Positions 34,827 through 43,369 of a stretch of 64,000 bases of DNA are shown here, piece by piece. The position numbers and the translations under genes are program-made. Origin of the DNA: JAMWDF01 sp964645405 (GTDB lineage Bacteria > Ratteibacteria > UBA8468 > B48-G9 > DSTR01). Where the stretch lies: NCBI GenBank assembly GCA_964645405.1, contig CAZYCA010000028.1:1-64000 (forward strand). The letters run 5' to 3'. Within the stretch, counting starts at the first letter, position 1. Each line of letters starts with the position of its first letter. The notes under the pieces are model-generated. The model worked only from the letters and a program-made list of their open reading frames with translations, ran no database searches and was not told the DNA's origin.

Positions 34827-35465
34827 CTAAGGTAACCACGGCACTGACTGCCCATACCAGCCACCAAACCACAGGTGATAAATCCAGCCCAGGATTCTCA
34901 TTTCTGCAGTCAGGATATTAACTTCCAGAAGATTCTTCTTGAATTGCTCCTGTCTCCAGCCAGCTGGTATTTTTTCTATTTCTTTTGCTTCCAGAGGATT
35001 ACCGGAAAGACCATAACGGGCCGCTGTTTCCCCGGCTTTAGCTAACGCGGCGGCGGCTCTCTGGTTAATTCTTCCCAGAAAAACGGCAAAAGCATTCTGG
35101 CTGGCTTTTCTCAAAGACTGCAAATCAAGCAGGATTTTGATGGCAAACCATTCTGCCAGACTGCGAAACTTCTTGCTGTAACGGGCAGGGTCGTCACCCA
35201 CCATCACCGGGGGAAGATAACCTTGCTGAAAAAGAGAATTGGCTTCTTTCAGCCCCAATGGCTGGACTACCGGGTCATAAAGGATAAACCAGTGAACCAG
35301 ACAGGCTACTTTCATTTCCTCAGCACACTCTTCCCTGGTAATAGAGGGAGGTGAATCATTTCTCCAAACAGGTTCTCCCGGACTTTTCCCGGAAGCATTT
35401 TCTCCAGAGAAAGCAATTATCCCGGAAAAAAGAATGAGCGCCCCAAAAAATCTTTTCCTTCTCAC
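34827..35465 (-). CDS. Secreted protein of unknown function
   Basis: This protein of about 212 residues is not recognised. The start GTG at 35465 is preferred because it gives a clean signal peptide (RRKRFFGALILFSGIIAFSG) and sits seven bases after a TATAAT box; an ATG at 35492 adds nine unlike residues and lacks a ribosome-binding site. The mature part has an alpha-helical repeat rich in Ala and Leu (INQRAAAALAKAGETAARYG) and ends in aromatic residues (HLWFGGWYGQSVPW). It could be a small envelope protein. It precedes the FAD operon with a 26-base gap but is probably transcribed from its own promoter. Confidence 0.5.
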   Translation of the reverse strand: MRRKRFFGALILFSGIIAFSGENASGKSPGEPVWRNDSPPSITREECAEEMKVACLVHWFILYDPVVQPLGLKEANSLFQQGYLPPVMVGDDPARYSKKFRSLAEWFAIKILLDLQSLRKASQNAFAVFLGRINQRAAAALAKAGETAARYGLSGNPLEAKEIEKIPAGWRQEQFKKNLLEVNILTAEMRILGWIYHLWFGGWYGQSVPWLP

Positions 35466-35472
35466 AGGAGAA

Positions 35473-35501
35473 ATTATAAACTGAAGAATCATCTTTGGAA
35501 A
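35473..35501 (-). promoter_or_regulatory. Promoter with -10 box seven bases before a GTG start
   Basis: TTTCCA (35496-35501) and a perfect TATAAT (35473-35478) are separated by 17 bases on the minus strand. The GTG at 35465 follows after seven bases with no ribosome-binding site, again suggesting a leaderless mRNA. This depends on the start chosen for the secreted protein. Confidence 0.4.
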
Positions 35502-35504
35502 ATG

Positions 35505-35513
35505 TGTTATACT
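35505..35513 (+). promoter_or_regulatory. Extended -10 promoter of the URO-D/Rieske/trp unit
   Basis: TGT-TATACT (35505-35513) has the TGn extension that can replace a -35 box, and none is seen at the right distance. It would start transcription about 18 bases before the ATG at 35538. No strong ribosome-binding site follows. Confidence 0.4.
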
Positions 35514-35537
35514 GAGTAAGGTTTAAGACAGACGAAG

Positions 35538-36632
35538 ATGACAGAACGGGAAAGGGTTCTTAGTGTTTTCAGAAAAGAAAAACCAGATATCACTCCCTGG
35601 TTTGGAGACCTTTCCTGGTGGTATAACAGTCGGAAGGAAAAAGGGATTCTTCCTCCTGACTGGGAAGGAGAAACAGGTTATCTGAATTTCTACCGGGAAG
35701 CTGGATGTGGTATTTATCTTTATCCACCTTCTCTTTACCGGCAGGAGTTTGACCCCACAATAAAGATAGAGGTGGAGCAAAGAGGTGTCTTTACCATCAC
35801 CTGCATCCGCACCCCGGAAGGATGTCTCCGTTCTGTACAAAAAAAACTGGTGGCATCAAATACCAGTGCGTATGTGGAGTACTTCATCAAAAAAGTTGAG
35901 GATTTAAAGGTAATGAGGTATTTTTTCAGTCACCGGAAGTTTACCCCTGACTACGAGCAATTTGAGAAAATTGATAGCCTCTGGAACGGATGGGGAATTC
36001 CCTGTGCCCTGGCTCCCTGTTGCACTTCGGCACTACAGACTTTATTAACCCGGTGGGCAGGCATCAGCACTACTATTGATTTACTCAGTGAGGCACCCGG
36101 GGAACTGGAGCAGACCATAGAAGAGGTCCAGTCCAGTGATGATTCTATTTTTGATATTCTGCAGTCTTCTCCTGCTCTTTTATTCTGTCTACCGGAAAAT
36201 CTGAGTGGACAGGTAACCGGCAGGTTTTTAATGCAACGTTATGAGATACCTTACTGGGAAAAACGTATCAGTCAGTTACACCAGGCTGGCAAATACGTCC
36301 TTCTTCATAACGACGGAAGCCTGCAGGCATCTCTACCACTTCTGATGAAGACCGGCCTGGATGGAATTGAAGCTGTCACCCCAGAGCCTGCCGGGGATTT
36401 AAAACTGGAAGAAATTCGCGATATGGTAAACGGGAAGAAGGTTATCTGGGGATGTTTACCAGGTGTCTTTTTCTCACCTGAGTATGAGGAAGAATTTTTC
36501 CTCAGTTACATCACGCAGGTTTTGAAAATTTTTCCCGTGGGAACGCCCTTTGTGCTTGGTGTGGCTGACCAGGTACCACCAGACGCGGAATTCTCCAGGA
36601 TAAAACTGGTCAGGAAAGTGGTGGAGGAATAA
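35538..36632 (+). CDS. URO-D superfamily protein (paralogue 5)
   Basis: This 364-residue URO-D-family protein opens TERERVLSVFRKEKPD and has the metal-motif position as LLHNDGSL, an H-x-D form like paralogue 3, followed by TGLDGIEAVTPEP. The chain ends without the usual Cys block. It is first in a plus-strand unit with a Rieske-FAD reductase and trpE-trpG, separated from the reductase by five bases. That pairing suggests a redox or methyl-transfer reaction rather than heme synthesis. The substrate is unknown. Confidence 0.8.
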   Translation: MTERERVLSVFRKEKPDITPWFGDLSWWYNSRKEKGILPPDWEGETGYLNFYREAGCGIYLYPPSLYRQEFDPTIKIEVEQRGVFTITCIRTPEGCLRSVQKKLVASNTSAYVEYFIKKVEDLKVMRYFFSHRKFTPDYEQFEKIDSLWNGWGIPCALAPCCTSALQTLLTRWAGISTTIDLLSEAPGELEQTIEEVQSSDDSIFDILQSSPALLFCLPENLSGQVTGRFLMQRYEIPYWEKRISQLHQAGKYVLLHNDGSLQASLPLLMKTGLDGIEAVTPEPAGDLKLEEIRDMVNGKKVIWGCLPGVFFSPEYEEEFFLSYITQVLKIFPVGTPFVLGVADQVPPDAEFSRIKLVRKVVEE

Positions 36633-36637
36633 AGAAA

Positions 36638-38176
36638 ATGGATGAAAAATGGCAGAAAACAGTGGCACTGGAGACAATCCCGGAAGGAAAACCCTTTCTC
36701 TTAAAGGCAGGAGGAAAAACCCTTTTGACTTTCCGGCAGAATACTCATGTTTCTGTGTTTAGCTGCCGCTGCCCTCATTACGGTTTGTCTCTGGAGAAAG
36801 CCCTGGTAATCAATCAGCACTTCTTTTGTCCCTGGCATCTGGCAAAATTTGATTTAAAGACCGGTCAGGTTCAGTCTCCACCGGCGCTCAGGGACCTGGA
36901 ATCTTACCAGGTAAAGGTGGAAGAAGGCATAATTTTTGTACGGCCCAGGGTAAAATCAAAAAAGGCTGCCGCTTTTAAAGAAAAACCCTGTTTTGTCATT
37001 TTAGGGGCAGGTGCTGCGGGAACAGCTGCAGCGTTTGAACTTCGCCGGTGCGGTTTTGATGGTCGGATTGTGCTGGTTTCAAAGGAAACAGAACTACCAT
37101 ATGACCGACCAAGTCTAACAAAGGAATATCTTACTGGAGTATGGACAGACCAGGATATAATTTTAAAATCAGCAAAAGATTACCAGGATGAAGGCATAGA
37201 GATTATTGGCGGCAGCAAAGTTGTAGAAATAAAAACAAGCGCAAAGAAAGTCATCCTGCAACAGGGGAAAGAACTTTCTTATGAAAAACTGCTTCTGGCT
37301 ACTGGAGCCAGTCCAGGACGCTTACGGGTGAAAGGAACAGAACTTCCTGGTTTCTTTTACCTGCGTTCCAGGCAAGATGCACAGGCTATCCGCCAGTGGC
37401 TCCCGGGCTGTGAGAAGGCAGTTGTCATTGGCTCTGGTTTTCTTGGTCTGGAGGTGGCATCTTCCTTGAGGAAAAAGGGTCTAAAGGTAAGTGTGGTAAC
37501 TCCTGACATTCTTCCTCTGAACCATATTCTGGGAAAAGAAGTCGGCGGTTTTTTTTACAGGTTACACCAGGGTCAGGGAGTAATCTTTTATCTGGAAAAC
37601 AGGGTTGTTTCTGTTTCAGGCAGGTCCAGGATAGAAGCTGTTACGCTTTCTGATGGTCAGAAAGTTGAAGCTGAACTGGTAATTGCAGGAGTTGGCATTC
37701 AGTTAGAGTTAGACTATGCCCGGAAGACAGAACTCTTTACAGACCAGGGAGTTATTGTAGATGAGAAGCAAACAACATCAGACCCTGATATTATGGCTGC
37801 TGGTGATATAGCTCTGGTGCCTTCTTCTGTCCCTGGCCAGAGGCTACGGATAGAACACTGGGCTGAAGCACAGCGTCAGGGACAGCAGGCTGCCAGGAGT
37901 ATGCTGGGATTATCCTCCGGTGAAACAGGACTGCCTTTTTTCTGGACCAGGCAGTATAATACTACTTTCAGATATGTGGGTTTCACCGGGAACTTTGATA
38001 CTGCGGTTATCCGGGGAAGGTTTGAGCAAAATGATTTTCTGGTGGGATACTTCTACCAGGGAAAACTGGTAGGTTTTGGTGGCGTGGGCAGAACACAGGA
38101 ACTTGTTTTACTTGGTGAATTGCTGCGGAAAAAGGTATCTATAGATAAAGAAGAATTTACTAAACTTGTTTCCTGA
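36638..38176 (+). CDS. Rieske-FAD/NAD reductase (AIFM3-like)
   Basis: This 512-residue protein joins two domains. An N-terminal Rieske 2Fe-2S domain has Cys45-x-His47 and Cys64-x2-His67. From about residue 120 a pyridine-nucleotide-disulphide reductase follows, with FVILGAGAAGTAAA for FAD, YDRPSLTKEYL and a second dinucleotide motif, VIGSGFLGLEVA, for NAD(P)H. The C-terminal domain (TRQYNTTFRYVGF) is the reductase-C type. Such enzymes pass electrons from NAD(P)H to the iron-sulfur domain or a partner. It follows the URO-D gene by five bases, so reduction of a corrinoid or other cofactor for that protein is possible but unproven. Confidence 0.9.
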   Translation: MDEKWQKTVALETIPEGKPFLLKAGGKTLLTFRQNTHVSVFSCRCPHYGLSLEKALVINQHFFCPWHLAKFDLKTGQVQSPPALRDLESYQVKVEEGIIFVRPRVKSKKAAAFKEKPCFVILGAGAAGTAAAFELRRCGFDGRIVLVSKETELPYDRPSLTKEYLTGVWTDQDIILKSAKDYQDEGIEIIGGSKVVEIKTSAKKVILQQGKELSYEKLLLATGASPGRLRVKGTELPGFFYLRSRQDAQAIRQWLPGCEKAVVIGSGFLGLEVASSLRKKGLKVSVVTPDILPLNHILGKEVGGFFYRLHQGQGVIFYLENRVVSVSGRSRIEAVTLSDGQKVEAELVIAGVGIQLELDYARKTELFTDQGVIVDEKQTTSDPDIMAAGDIALVPSSVPGQRLRIEHWAEAQRQGQQAARSMLGLSSGETGLPFFWTRQYNTTFRYVGFTGNFDTAVIRGRFEQNDFLVGYFYQGKLVGFGGVGRTQELVLLGELLRKKVSIDKEEFTKLVS

Positions 38177-38186
38177 AGGAGGAGTT

Positions 38187-39668
38187 TTGATTATCTGGCC
38201 AGCACTGAAGGAGTTTAAAAAGTTAAGCAGGGATTACACGGTTATTCCAGTATGGAGTGAAGTCCTGGCTGACCTGGAAACCCCAGTTTCTGCTTTTCTG
38301 AAACTCAGACGTGGTTGTTACAGCTTCCTTCTGGAAAGCGTAGAACAGGAAGAACGGACAGGAAGATACTCCTTTCTGGGGACAGAACCTTATCTGGTTG
38401 TCCTGGGCAAGAACAAAAAAGGTGAGGTTTTCCATTTTTCCTCAGGGACTGTAGAAAAATTTTCCGAAGAAAAACCGCTTGCTTATTTAGAGGAACTGAT
38501 GCGTTCCTACCGGCAGGCAGAGAGCAGCCAGCTGCCAGGTTTCTCCGGGGGTATGGTCGGATATGTTTCTTATGACTTTGTTCGTCAGCTGGAGAAACTA
38601 CCCCAGATTAAAGAAGATGATTTGAAAGCTCCGGATACCCTTTTTATGCTGGCAAAGGACCTGGTCATCTTTGACCATTTTCGCAGAAAATTAATTCTTC
38701 TGTGTAACGGATTTGTTACCCGGGAAGATAATCCTGAGAAGGTTTACCAGTTATGTGTGAACCGGATTGAGGAAATCCAGAAACGTCTTGCCAGGCCACT
38801 TTTTCTGGTGGAGCCAGCAGAAAATTACCGCTCAGGAGATTTTACCAGTAACCTTACTTGCCGGGAATTTGAGCAGATGGTGCGGAAAGCCAAGAAGTAT
38901 ATCCGCGCAGGAGATATCATCCAGGTAGTTTTATCCCAGAGATGGAGCAAGAAACTTGATTTACCTGCCTTTAATGTTTACCGCTCATTGCGTTCGGTTA
39001 ATCCTTCCCCTTACATGTTCTATCTGGAAGCCGGGGAGATAAAGCTAATCGGTTCTTCCCCGGAGATTTTAGTGAAATTAGAAGGACAGAAAGCGGTAGT
39101 CAGACCCATTGCCGGCACCAGACCCAGAGGTAAGAATGAAAAACAGGAACTTTCACTGCAGCAGGAACTTCTCCAGGATGAAAAAGAACGAGCTGAACAT
39201 GTGATGCTGGTAGATTTAGGCCGTAATGACCTGGGTCGGGTTTGCCTGCCTGGTAGTGTGCAGGTAACAGAACTGATGACTATTGAAAAGTATTCCCATG
39301 TTATGCATCTGGTTACCAATGTGCAAGGCCATCTGGCGCCCGGGAAAACTGCTTTTGACCTTTTAAGAGCCAGTTTCCCGGCAGGCACAGTTACCGGAGC
39401 TCCGAAAATTAGAGCCATGGAAATTATTGAAGAACTGGAACCGGTTCGTCGTGGACTTTACGCAGGTGCGGTGGGTTACTTTGGTTTCCGGAAAAACATG
39501 GATTTCTGTATCACCATCCGCACTTTTTTCGTGAAAAAAGATAAAATTTATTTGCAGGCTGGAGCAGGTATTGTGGCTGATTCAGTACCGGAGCGGGAAT
39601 ATGCCGAAACCAGAAACAAGGCGGCTGGCTTGATGACAGCCTATCGCCAGGCAGAGAAAATTCGGTAG
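38187..39668 (+). CDS. trpE: Anthranilate synthase component I
   Basis: This protein of about 493 residues has the chorismate-binding signatures IIQVVLSQRW, IAGTRPRG, EHVMLVDLGRNDLGR and GTVTGAPKIRAMEII. An LLES motif near residue 44 belongs to the tryptophan feedback site and separates TrpE from aminodeoxychorismate synthase PabB. The TTG at 38187, five bases after GGAGG, is preferred over the TTG at 38166, which precedes that site. It converts chorismate and glutamine-derived ammonia to anthranilate together with TrpG, encoded 19 bases downstream. No other trp genes lie in the window. Confidence 0.93.
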   Translation: MIIWPALKEFKKLSRDYTVIPVWSEVLADLETPVSAFLKLRRGCYSFLLESVEQEERTGRYSFLGTEPYLVVLGKNKKGEVFHFSSGTVEKFSEEKPLAYLEELMRSYRQAESSQLPGFSGGMVGYVSYDFVRQLEKLPQIKEDDLKAPDTLFMLAKDLVIFDHFRRKLILLCNGFVTREDNPEKVYQLCVNRIEEIQKRLARPLFLVEPAENYRSGDFTSNLTCREFEQMVRKAKKYIRAGDIIQVVLSQRWSKKLDLPAFNVYRSLRSVNPSPYMFYLEAGEIKLIGSSPEILVKLEGQKAVVRPIAGTRPRGKNEKQELSLQQELLQDEKERAEHVMLVDLGRNDLGRVCLPGSVQVTELMTIEKYSHVMHLVTNVQGHLAPGKTAFDLLRASFPAGTVTGAPKIRAMEIIEELEPVRRGLYAGAVGYFGFRKNMDFCITIRTFFVKKDKIYLQAGAGIVADSVPEREYAETRNKAAGLMTAYRQAEKIR

Positions 39669-39687
39669 CAGCTGTCAGGAGGTAACT

Positions 39688-40257
39688 ATGGTGGTAATGA
39701 TTGATAACTACGATTCCTTTACCTATAACCTGGTTCAGTATCTTGGTGAACTGAAAGCAAAAATCTGTGTTTTCCGGAATGACCAGATTGGCCTGGAAGA
39801 AATAGAAAGGCTCAAACCCAGCCATATTGTGATTTCACCAGGACCGGGCAGACCAGAGAATGCCGGAATTTCCTGTGAGGTAGTCAGGGTCTTTGGCCAG
39901 CAAATACCTATCTTAGGAGTTTGTTTAGGCCATCAAGCTATTGGTTATGTTTTTGGAGGTAGAATTGTTGGTGCTAAACGTCTCATGCATGGCAAGACAT
40001 CACTGATTCATCATTGTGGTAGCAGTCTCTATCAGGGTTTAATAAATCCCTTCCCGGCTACCCGTTACCATTCCCTGGTGGTGGAAAAATCCACCCTTCC
40101 CCAGTGCCTGAAAATTGAAGCCTGGTCAGAAGATGGAGAAATTATGGGATTGCGGCACCAGAACTATCCTGTCTTTGGAGTCCAGTTCCACCCGGAATCC
40201 ATTCTCACTACCGAAGGCAAGAAACTTCTGGCCAATTTCCTTAAAATTGCGGGCTGA
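39688..40257 (+). CDS. trpG: Anthranilate synthase component II (glutamine amidotransferase)
   Basis: This 189-residue class I glutamine amidotransferase has the catalytic Cys in GVCLGHQAIG, and His and Glu in FGVQFHPES. IDNYDSFTYNLVQ at the start is typical of TrpG/PabA. A GGAGG site precedes the ATG. It supplies ammonia to TrpE; the same subunit can also serve aminodeoxychorismate synthase for folate, and a folP gene lies at 54454. It ends eight bases before the convergent barrel-protein gene. Confidence 0.93.
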   Translation: MVVMIDNYDSFTYNLVQYLGELKAKICVFRNDQIGLEEIERLKPSHIVISPGPGRPENAGISCEVVRVFGQQIPILGVCLGHQAIGYVFGGRIVGAKRLMHGKTSLIHHCGSSLYQGLINPFPATRYHSLVVEKSTLPQCLKIEAWSEDGEIMGLRHQNYPVFGVQFHPESILTTEGKKLLANFLKIAG

Positions 40258-40265
40258 CTGAAGTA

Positions 40266-41600
40266 TCATGGCCAGCGCAATTGACACTGCCACCTCAACA
40301 TCAAAGAAGGGTCAGTACCGGCATGGAAACTACCAGGGACGAAATATTCTACCCAGAGATGGCCATCAAGATTTTTGTTCAGTTTCCAGTTAAGAATACA
40401 TTGAGGTAGATGTCCTCTTTCCTTGCCCGTGCCAAAGAAAACAGGATTATTGGGAATTTCATTAGCCCGCAGATAATTGTAAGCAAGGTCCAGTTTGACT
40501 TTTGGAGTCAATGCTAAAGAGAGATTGGCGCGATAAACCTGGGTATTGGTCCAGTAAGCGGGTTCGCCTCCTTCCACCGCGTAAGCAAAAAGATATAATT
40601 CGCTTATCCATGGCCAGCGCGAAAAGATAGGGTCCCAGTTTTCATTTTTGTCTGCGGTATTCGGGTCGTCCCCAGAAAGATAGGCAAAACCAACTTCCAG
40701 GGAGGGCTTCCACATTGTCTGAGGGAAAGACTTCGTCAGATAAGCATAACCTCCCAGGCCTTCCCGGTCTCTGCCTCCCTGGTACTCTCCAGTCTGACCG
40801 GCTAATTCTCCGCGGAGTTTCCAGGTATCCCAGGAAAAAACTGCTCTGGCGCCAAAGGTATGCAGCCCCAGAGTGGGTGTAAAAATCGCTCCCTTAGTGT
40901 AACTGCTTTCAGTCTTATAGATGTAGTATGGCTCCAGAGAAAAAATGCTGGCAGGCCTGGTCCTGGCATAGAGAACAATCGCCCTTTCATCAGAAGTATT
41001 CAACTGACGGCTGAGGTCGTTAATCACTGGCAGATAGATGTCTCTTCTCGGGTCAGAGATATAAATCACATCAACTGAATTCTTCTCATCAATTCTCCAG
41101 GTGAGTCTGGCAGCATTAAAATAAGTCGTGCGGGAACCATCATAGGGGGTCCCATCCAGAAGAATGAATCCTTCGCCATGGGTAAAAAGAAAATCCTGCC
41201 TGCCCAGCCGTAAATCCAGTGGTAAGGAAAAGATATTTTTGACATCAAGATAGAGATTGTCAAAAATACCCTCATTATCATTCACATATTTGCCTTTGCT
41301 GAGTGGACTGGTTGGTCCGGTAACCAGGTAAATATCCGGCTCGGTAGTGAGTTTCGCAAAAAGACTGATATTCTCGGTAAAGTTCCATCTTCCCCAGAGG
41401 CTGGCTTTAATACGGAAGTAGTTATCCACATTCTGAAAAAAAGCACTATTGCTTCTGAAGTCCCAGGCATTTTCAAAGTATTCCTGCCTGAGCCGTAACG
41501 AGGCTCCGCAGTCAAACTTCCTGACTTCTTCTGAATACGCCTGCCCGCAGCAGAGTGCTACCAAAAGCAAAAGACTGCCTACCCATCTTCTCCCTGCCAT
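40266..41600 (-). CDS. Outer-membrane beta-barrel protein (alginate-export-like)
   Basis: This 444-residue protein has a signal peptide (VGSLLLLVALCCGQAYS) and a series of amphipathic strands rich in alternating aromatics. Segments such as LRLRQEYFENAW, DLRLGRQDF and GEGFILLDGTPYDGSRTTYF match the alginate-export (AlgE-like) barrel family. Members form pores for organic acids or oligosaccharides. It follows the ACT-domain gene by 31 bases behind a clear AAGGAGG site and is read in the same direction as the aryl-acid module. Passage of an aromatic acid through the outer membrane is a fair inference. It also indicates a diderm envelope. Confidence 0.82.
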   Translation of the reverse strand: MAGRRWVGSLLLLVALCCGQAYSEEVRKFDCGASLRLRQEYFENAWDFRSNSAFFQNVDNYFRIKASLWGRWNFTENISLFAKLTTEPDIYLVTGPTSPLSKGKYVNDNEGIFDNLYLDVKNIFSLPLDLRLGRQDFLFTHGEGFILLDGTPYDGSRTTYFNAARLTWRIDEKNSVDVIYISDPRRDIYLPVINDLSRQLNTSDERAIVLYARTRPASIFSLEPYYIYKTESSYTKGAIFTPTLGLHTFGARAVFSWDTWKLRGELAGQTGEYQGGRDREGLGGYAYLTKSFPQTMWKPSLEVGFAYLSGDDPNTADKNENWDPIFSRWPWISELYLFAYAVEGGEPAYWTNTQVYRANLSLALTPKVKLDLAYNYLRANEIPNNPVFFGTGKERGHLPQCILNWKLNKNLDGHLWVEYFVPGSFHAGTDPSLMLRWQCQLRWP

Positions 41601-41631
41601 CTTTCCTCCTTGTTTTCCGGCCTTAACATTC

Positions 41632-42051
41632 TCACAATTCCTTTTCCTCTAACAGCCGGTATTTTTTCTTTTTCAGAATTTTCTCCACAGTTTTCACATC
41701 AGAAACTTTCAGTACCAACGCTGCTTTTTCTGCTTTTGTCATAAGGATACAGTACACATCTTCAATGTTAATTTTCTCTTTTTCCAGAAGATGAGCAATT
41801 TCATGGAAAGCACCTACCCTGTCAGGAATTTCCACAATGATTACCTCCTGATAGGAAATCATACACCCTGCTTCTTTTAAAGCCTGATAGGCTTTCTCAT
41901 TATCATCAGTGATAATTTTAAATATTCCGTAGCTGCCACTATCAGCAATAGTAGAAGCGCGAAAGTTTAGCCCGGTTCTAGCGATTATCTCTGTGATACG
42001 GCTGATGCGGCCAGGTTTGTTTTCCAGAAAAATAGAAATCTGTCTGGCCAT
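41632..42051 (-). CDS. Tandem ACT-domain protein (copy 1)
   Basis: This 139-residue protein has two ACT domains (about residues 1-70 and 70-139), starting ARQISIFLENKPGRISRI. Proteins of this type are found beside phenylacetate-CoA ligases in many anaerobes and probably sense amino acids or related acids; their exact role is unknown. The gene begins two bases after the ligase gene ends. A closely similar copy pairs with the second ligase at 45016. Confidence 0.9.
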   Translation of the reverse strand: MARQISIFLENKPGRISRITEIIARTGLNFRASTIADSGSYGIFKIITDDNEKAYQALKEAGCMISYQEVIIVEIPDRVGAFHEIAHLLEKEKINIEDVYCILMTKAEKAALVLKVSDVKTVEKILKKKKYRLLEEKEL

Positions 42052-42052
42052 C

Positions 42053-43369
42053 TCATAATCTCCTTTTATCTATGACCCTTTTTGCTTTTCCTGTGGAAGG
42101 AGGAATTGTTCCTGGTTCCACCAGTTCTACCCTGGGAGTAACAATGATAACACTTTTCAGCTGCTCTGATATTTTTTCCTGGATTTCCCTCAACTGATGC
42201 AAATCTCCGGTGAAGTATTCCCTTTTAATCTCTACCTGGACAGTAAGAGAATCCAGACCTTTCTCTCTTTGTAGGGTGATGAGAAAGTTAGAATCAACTT
42301 CCGGGATATCCATGAGAACTGTTTCAATCTGGGAAGGGAAGATGTTAACCCCCTTGACGATAAACATGTCGTCAGAGCGACCTTTAATTCTTTCTATGCG
42401 ACGGTGAATCCGACCACACTGGCACCTGCCCTTGACAAATCTGGTTAAATCTCTGGTCCGGTAACGGATGATGGGCATACCTTCCCGCTGTAAGGTTGTC
42501 AAAACAAGTTCTCCTTCTTTCCCTTCCGGTAACACCTGCCCGGTCTCCGGGTCAATTATTTCTGCTAAAAAGTGGTCCTCCCAGAGGTGCAGACCCTGCT
42601 GGCAGGGACACTCAAAAGCCACTCCTGGACCGTTCATTTCCGAAAGACCATAGCAGTTATAAACTGTCAGGTGTAAAAGTTTTTCCAGTTTTTTCCGGGT
42701 AGCTTCGGAATAAGGTTCCGCTCCCATAATTGCCAGACGCAGTTTTAAATCCTTGCCAGGAGAAAGCCCTATTTCCGCCATCACCTGTGCGAGATAAAGG
42801 CAATAACTGGGAGTAATATGAATTATCGTGGTGCCAATGTCCCTGAAGAATTCAATCTGTTTCTGGGTATTACCAGAGCCAGCCGGAACCACCAGCAAAC
42901 CAATTTTTTCTGCACCATAGTGTAACCCCAGTCCTCCGGTAAAAAGACCGTAGGTCATCATGTTCTGGAAAACATCTCCAGGTCTGGCACCAACCATATA
43001 GAGACACCGGGCAATTAAATCAGCCCAGTTTTCAATATCTTTCCTGGTGTGAAAAACAAGAGTGGATTTTCCGGTTGTTCCTGAAGAAGCGTGCAGACGC
43101 ACAAGCTGGGTCAGAGGTACTGCCAGCATACCAAAAGGATAAGACTGCCTTAAATCTTCTTTCACTGTAAAAGGAAAACGTTGAATCTCTTCCAGGGAAG
43201 AAATCTTTGGAGTCAAACCTGCCTGGCTGAACTTTTGCTGATAGAAAGCTGAACGCCAGGCACACTCTAAAGTTTCCTGCAATTTCTCTAACTGCCAGCT
43301 GCGCAGTTTTTCCGGCGTAATTTTTTCCCGCTCCGGGTCCCAGAAACCATAAGCTGGCGCCATCTTCAA
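42053..43369 (-). CDS. paaK: Phenylacetate-CoA ligase (copy 1)
   Basis: This 438-residue adenylate-forming enzyme has the phosphate loop SSGTTGK (residues 95-101) and NCYGLSEMNGPG, the family's A5-like motif. It also has PIIRYRTRDLTRF, the CQCGRIHRR zinc-like cysteines and GVNIFPSQIE near the C-terminus, all typical of PaaK. It activates phenylacetate or a related aryl acid to the CoA thioester at the cost of ATP. The ATG overlaps the symporter stop by four bases. An aryl acid other than phenylacetate is possible. Confidence 0.92.
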   Translation of the reverse strand: MKMAPAYGFWDPEREKITPEKLRSWQLEKLQETLECAWRSAFYQQKFSQAGLTPKISSLEEIQRFPFTVKEDLRQSYPFGMLAVPLTQLVRLHASSGTTGKSTLVFHTRKDIENWADLIARCLYMVGARPGDVFQNMMTYGLFTGGLGLHYGAEKIGLLVVPAGSGNTQKQIEFFRDIGTTIIHITPSYCLYLAQVMAEIGLSPGKDLKLRLAIMGAEPYSEATRKKLEKLLHLTVYNCYGLSEMNGPGVAFECPCQQGLHLWEDHFLAEIIDPETGQVLPEGKEGELVLTTLQREGMPIIRYRTRDLTRFVKGRCQCGRIHRRIERIKGRSDDMFIVKGVNIFPSQIETVLMDIPEVDSNFLITLQREKGLDSLTVQVEIKREYFTGDLHQLREIQEKISEQLKSVIIVTPRVELVEPGTIPPSTGKAKRVIDKRRL

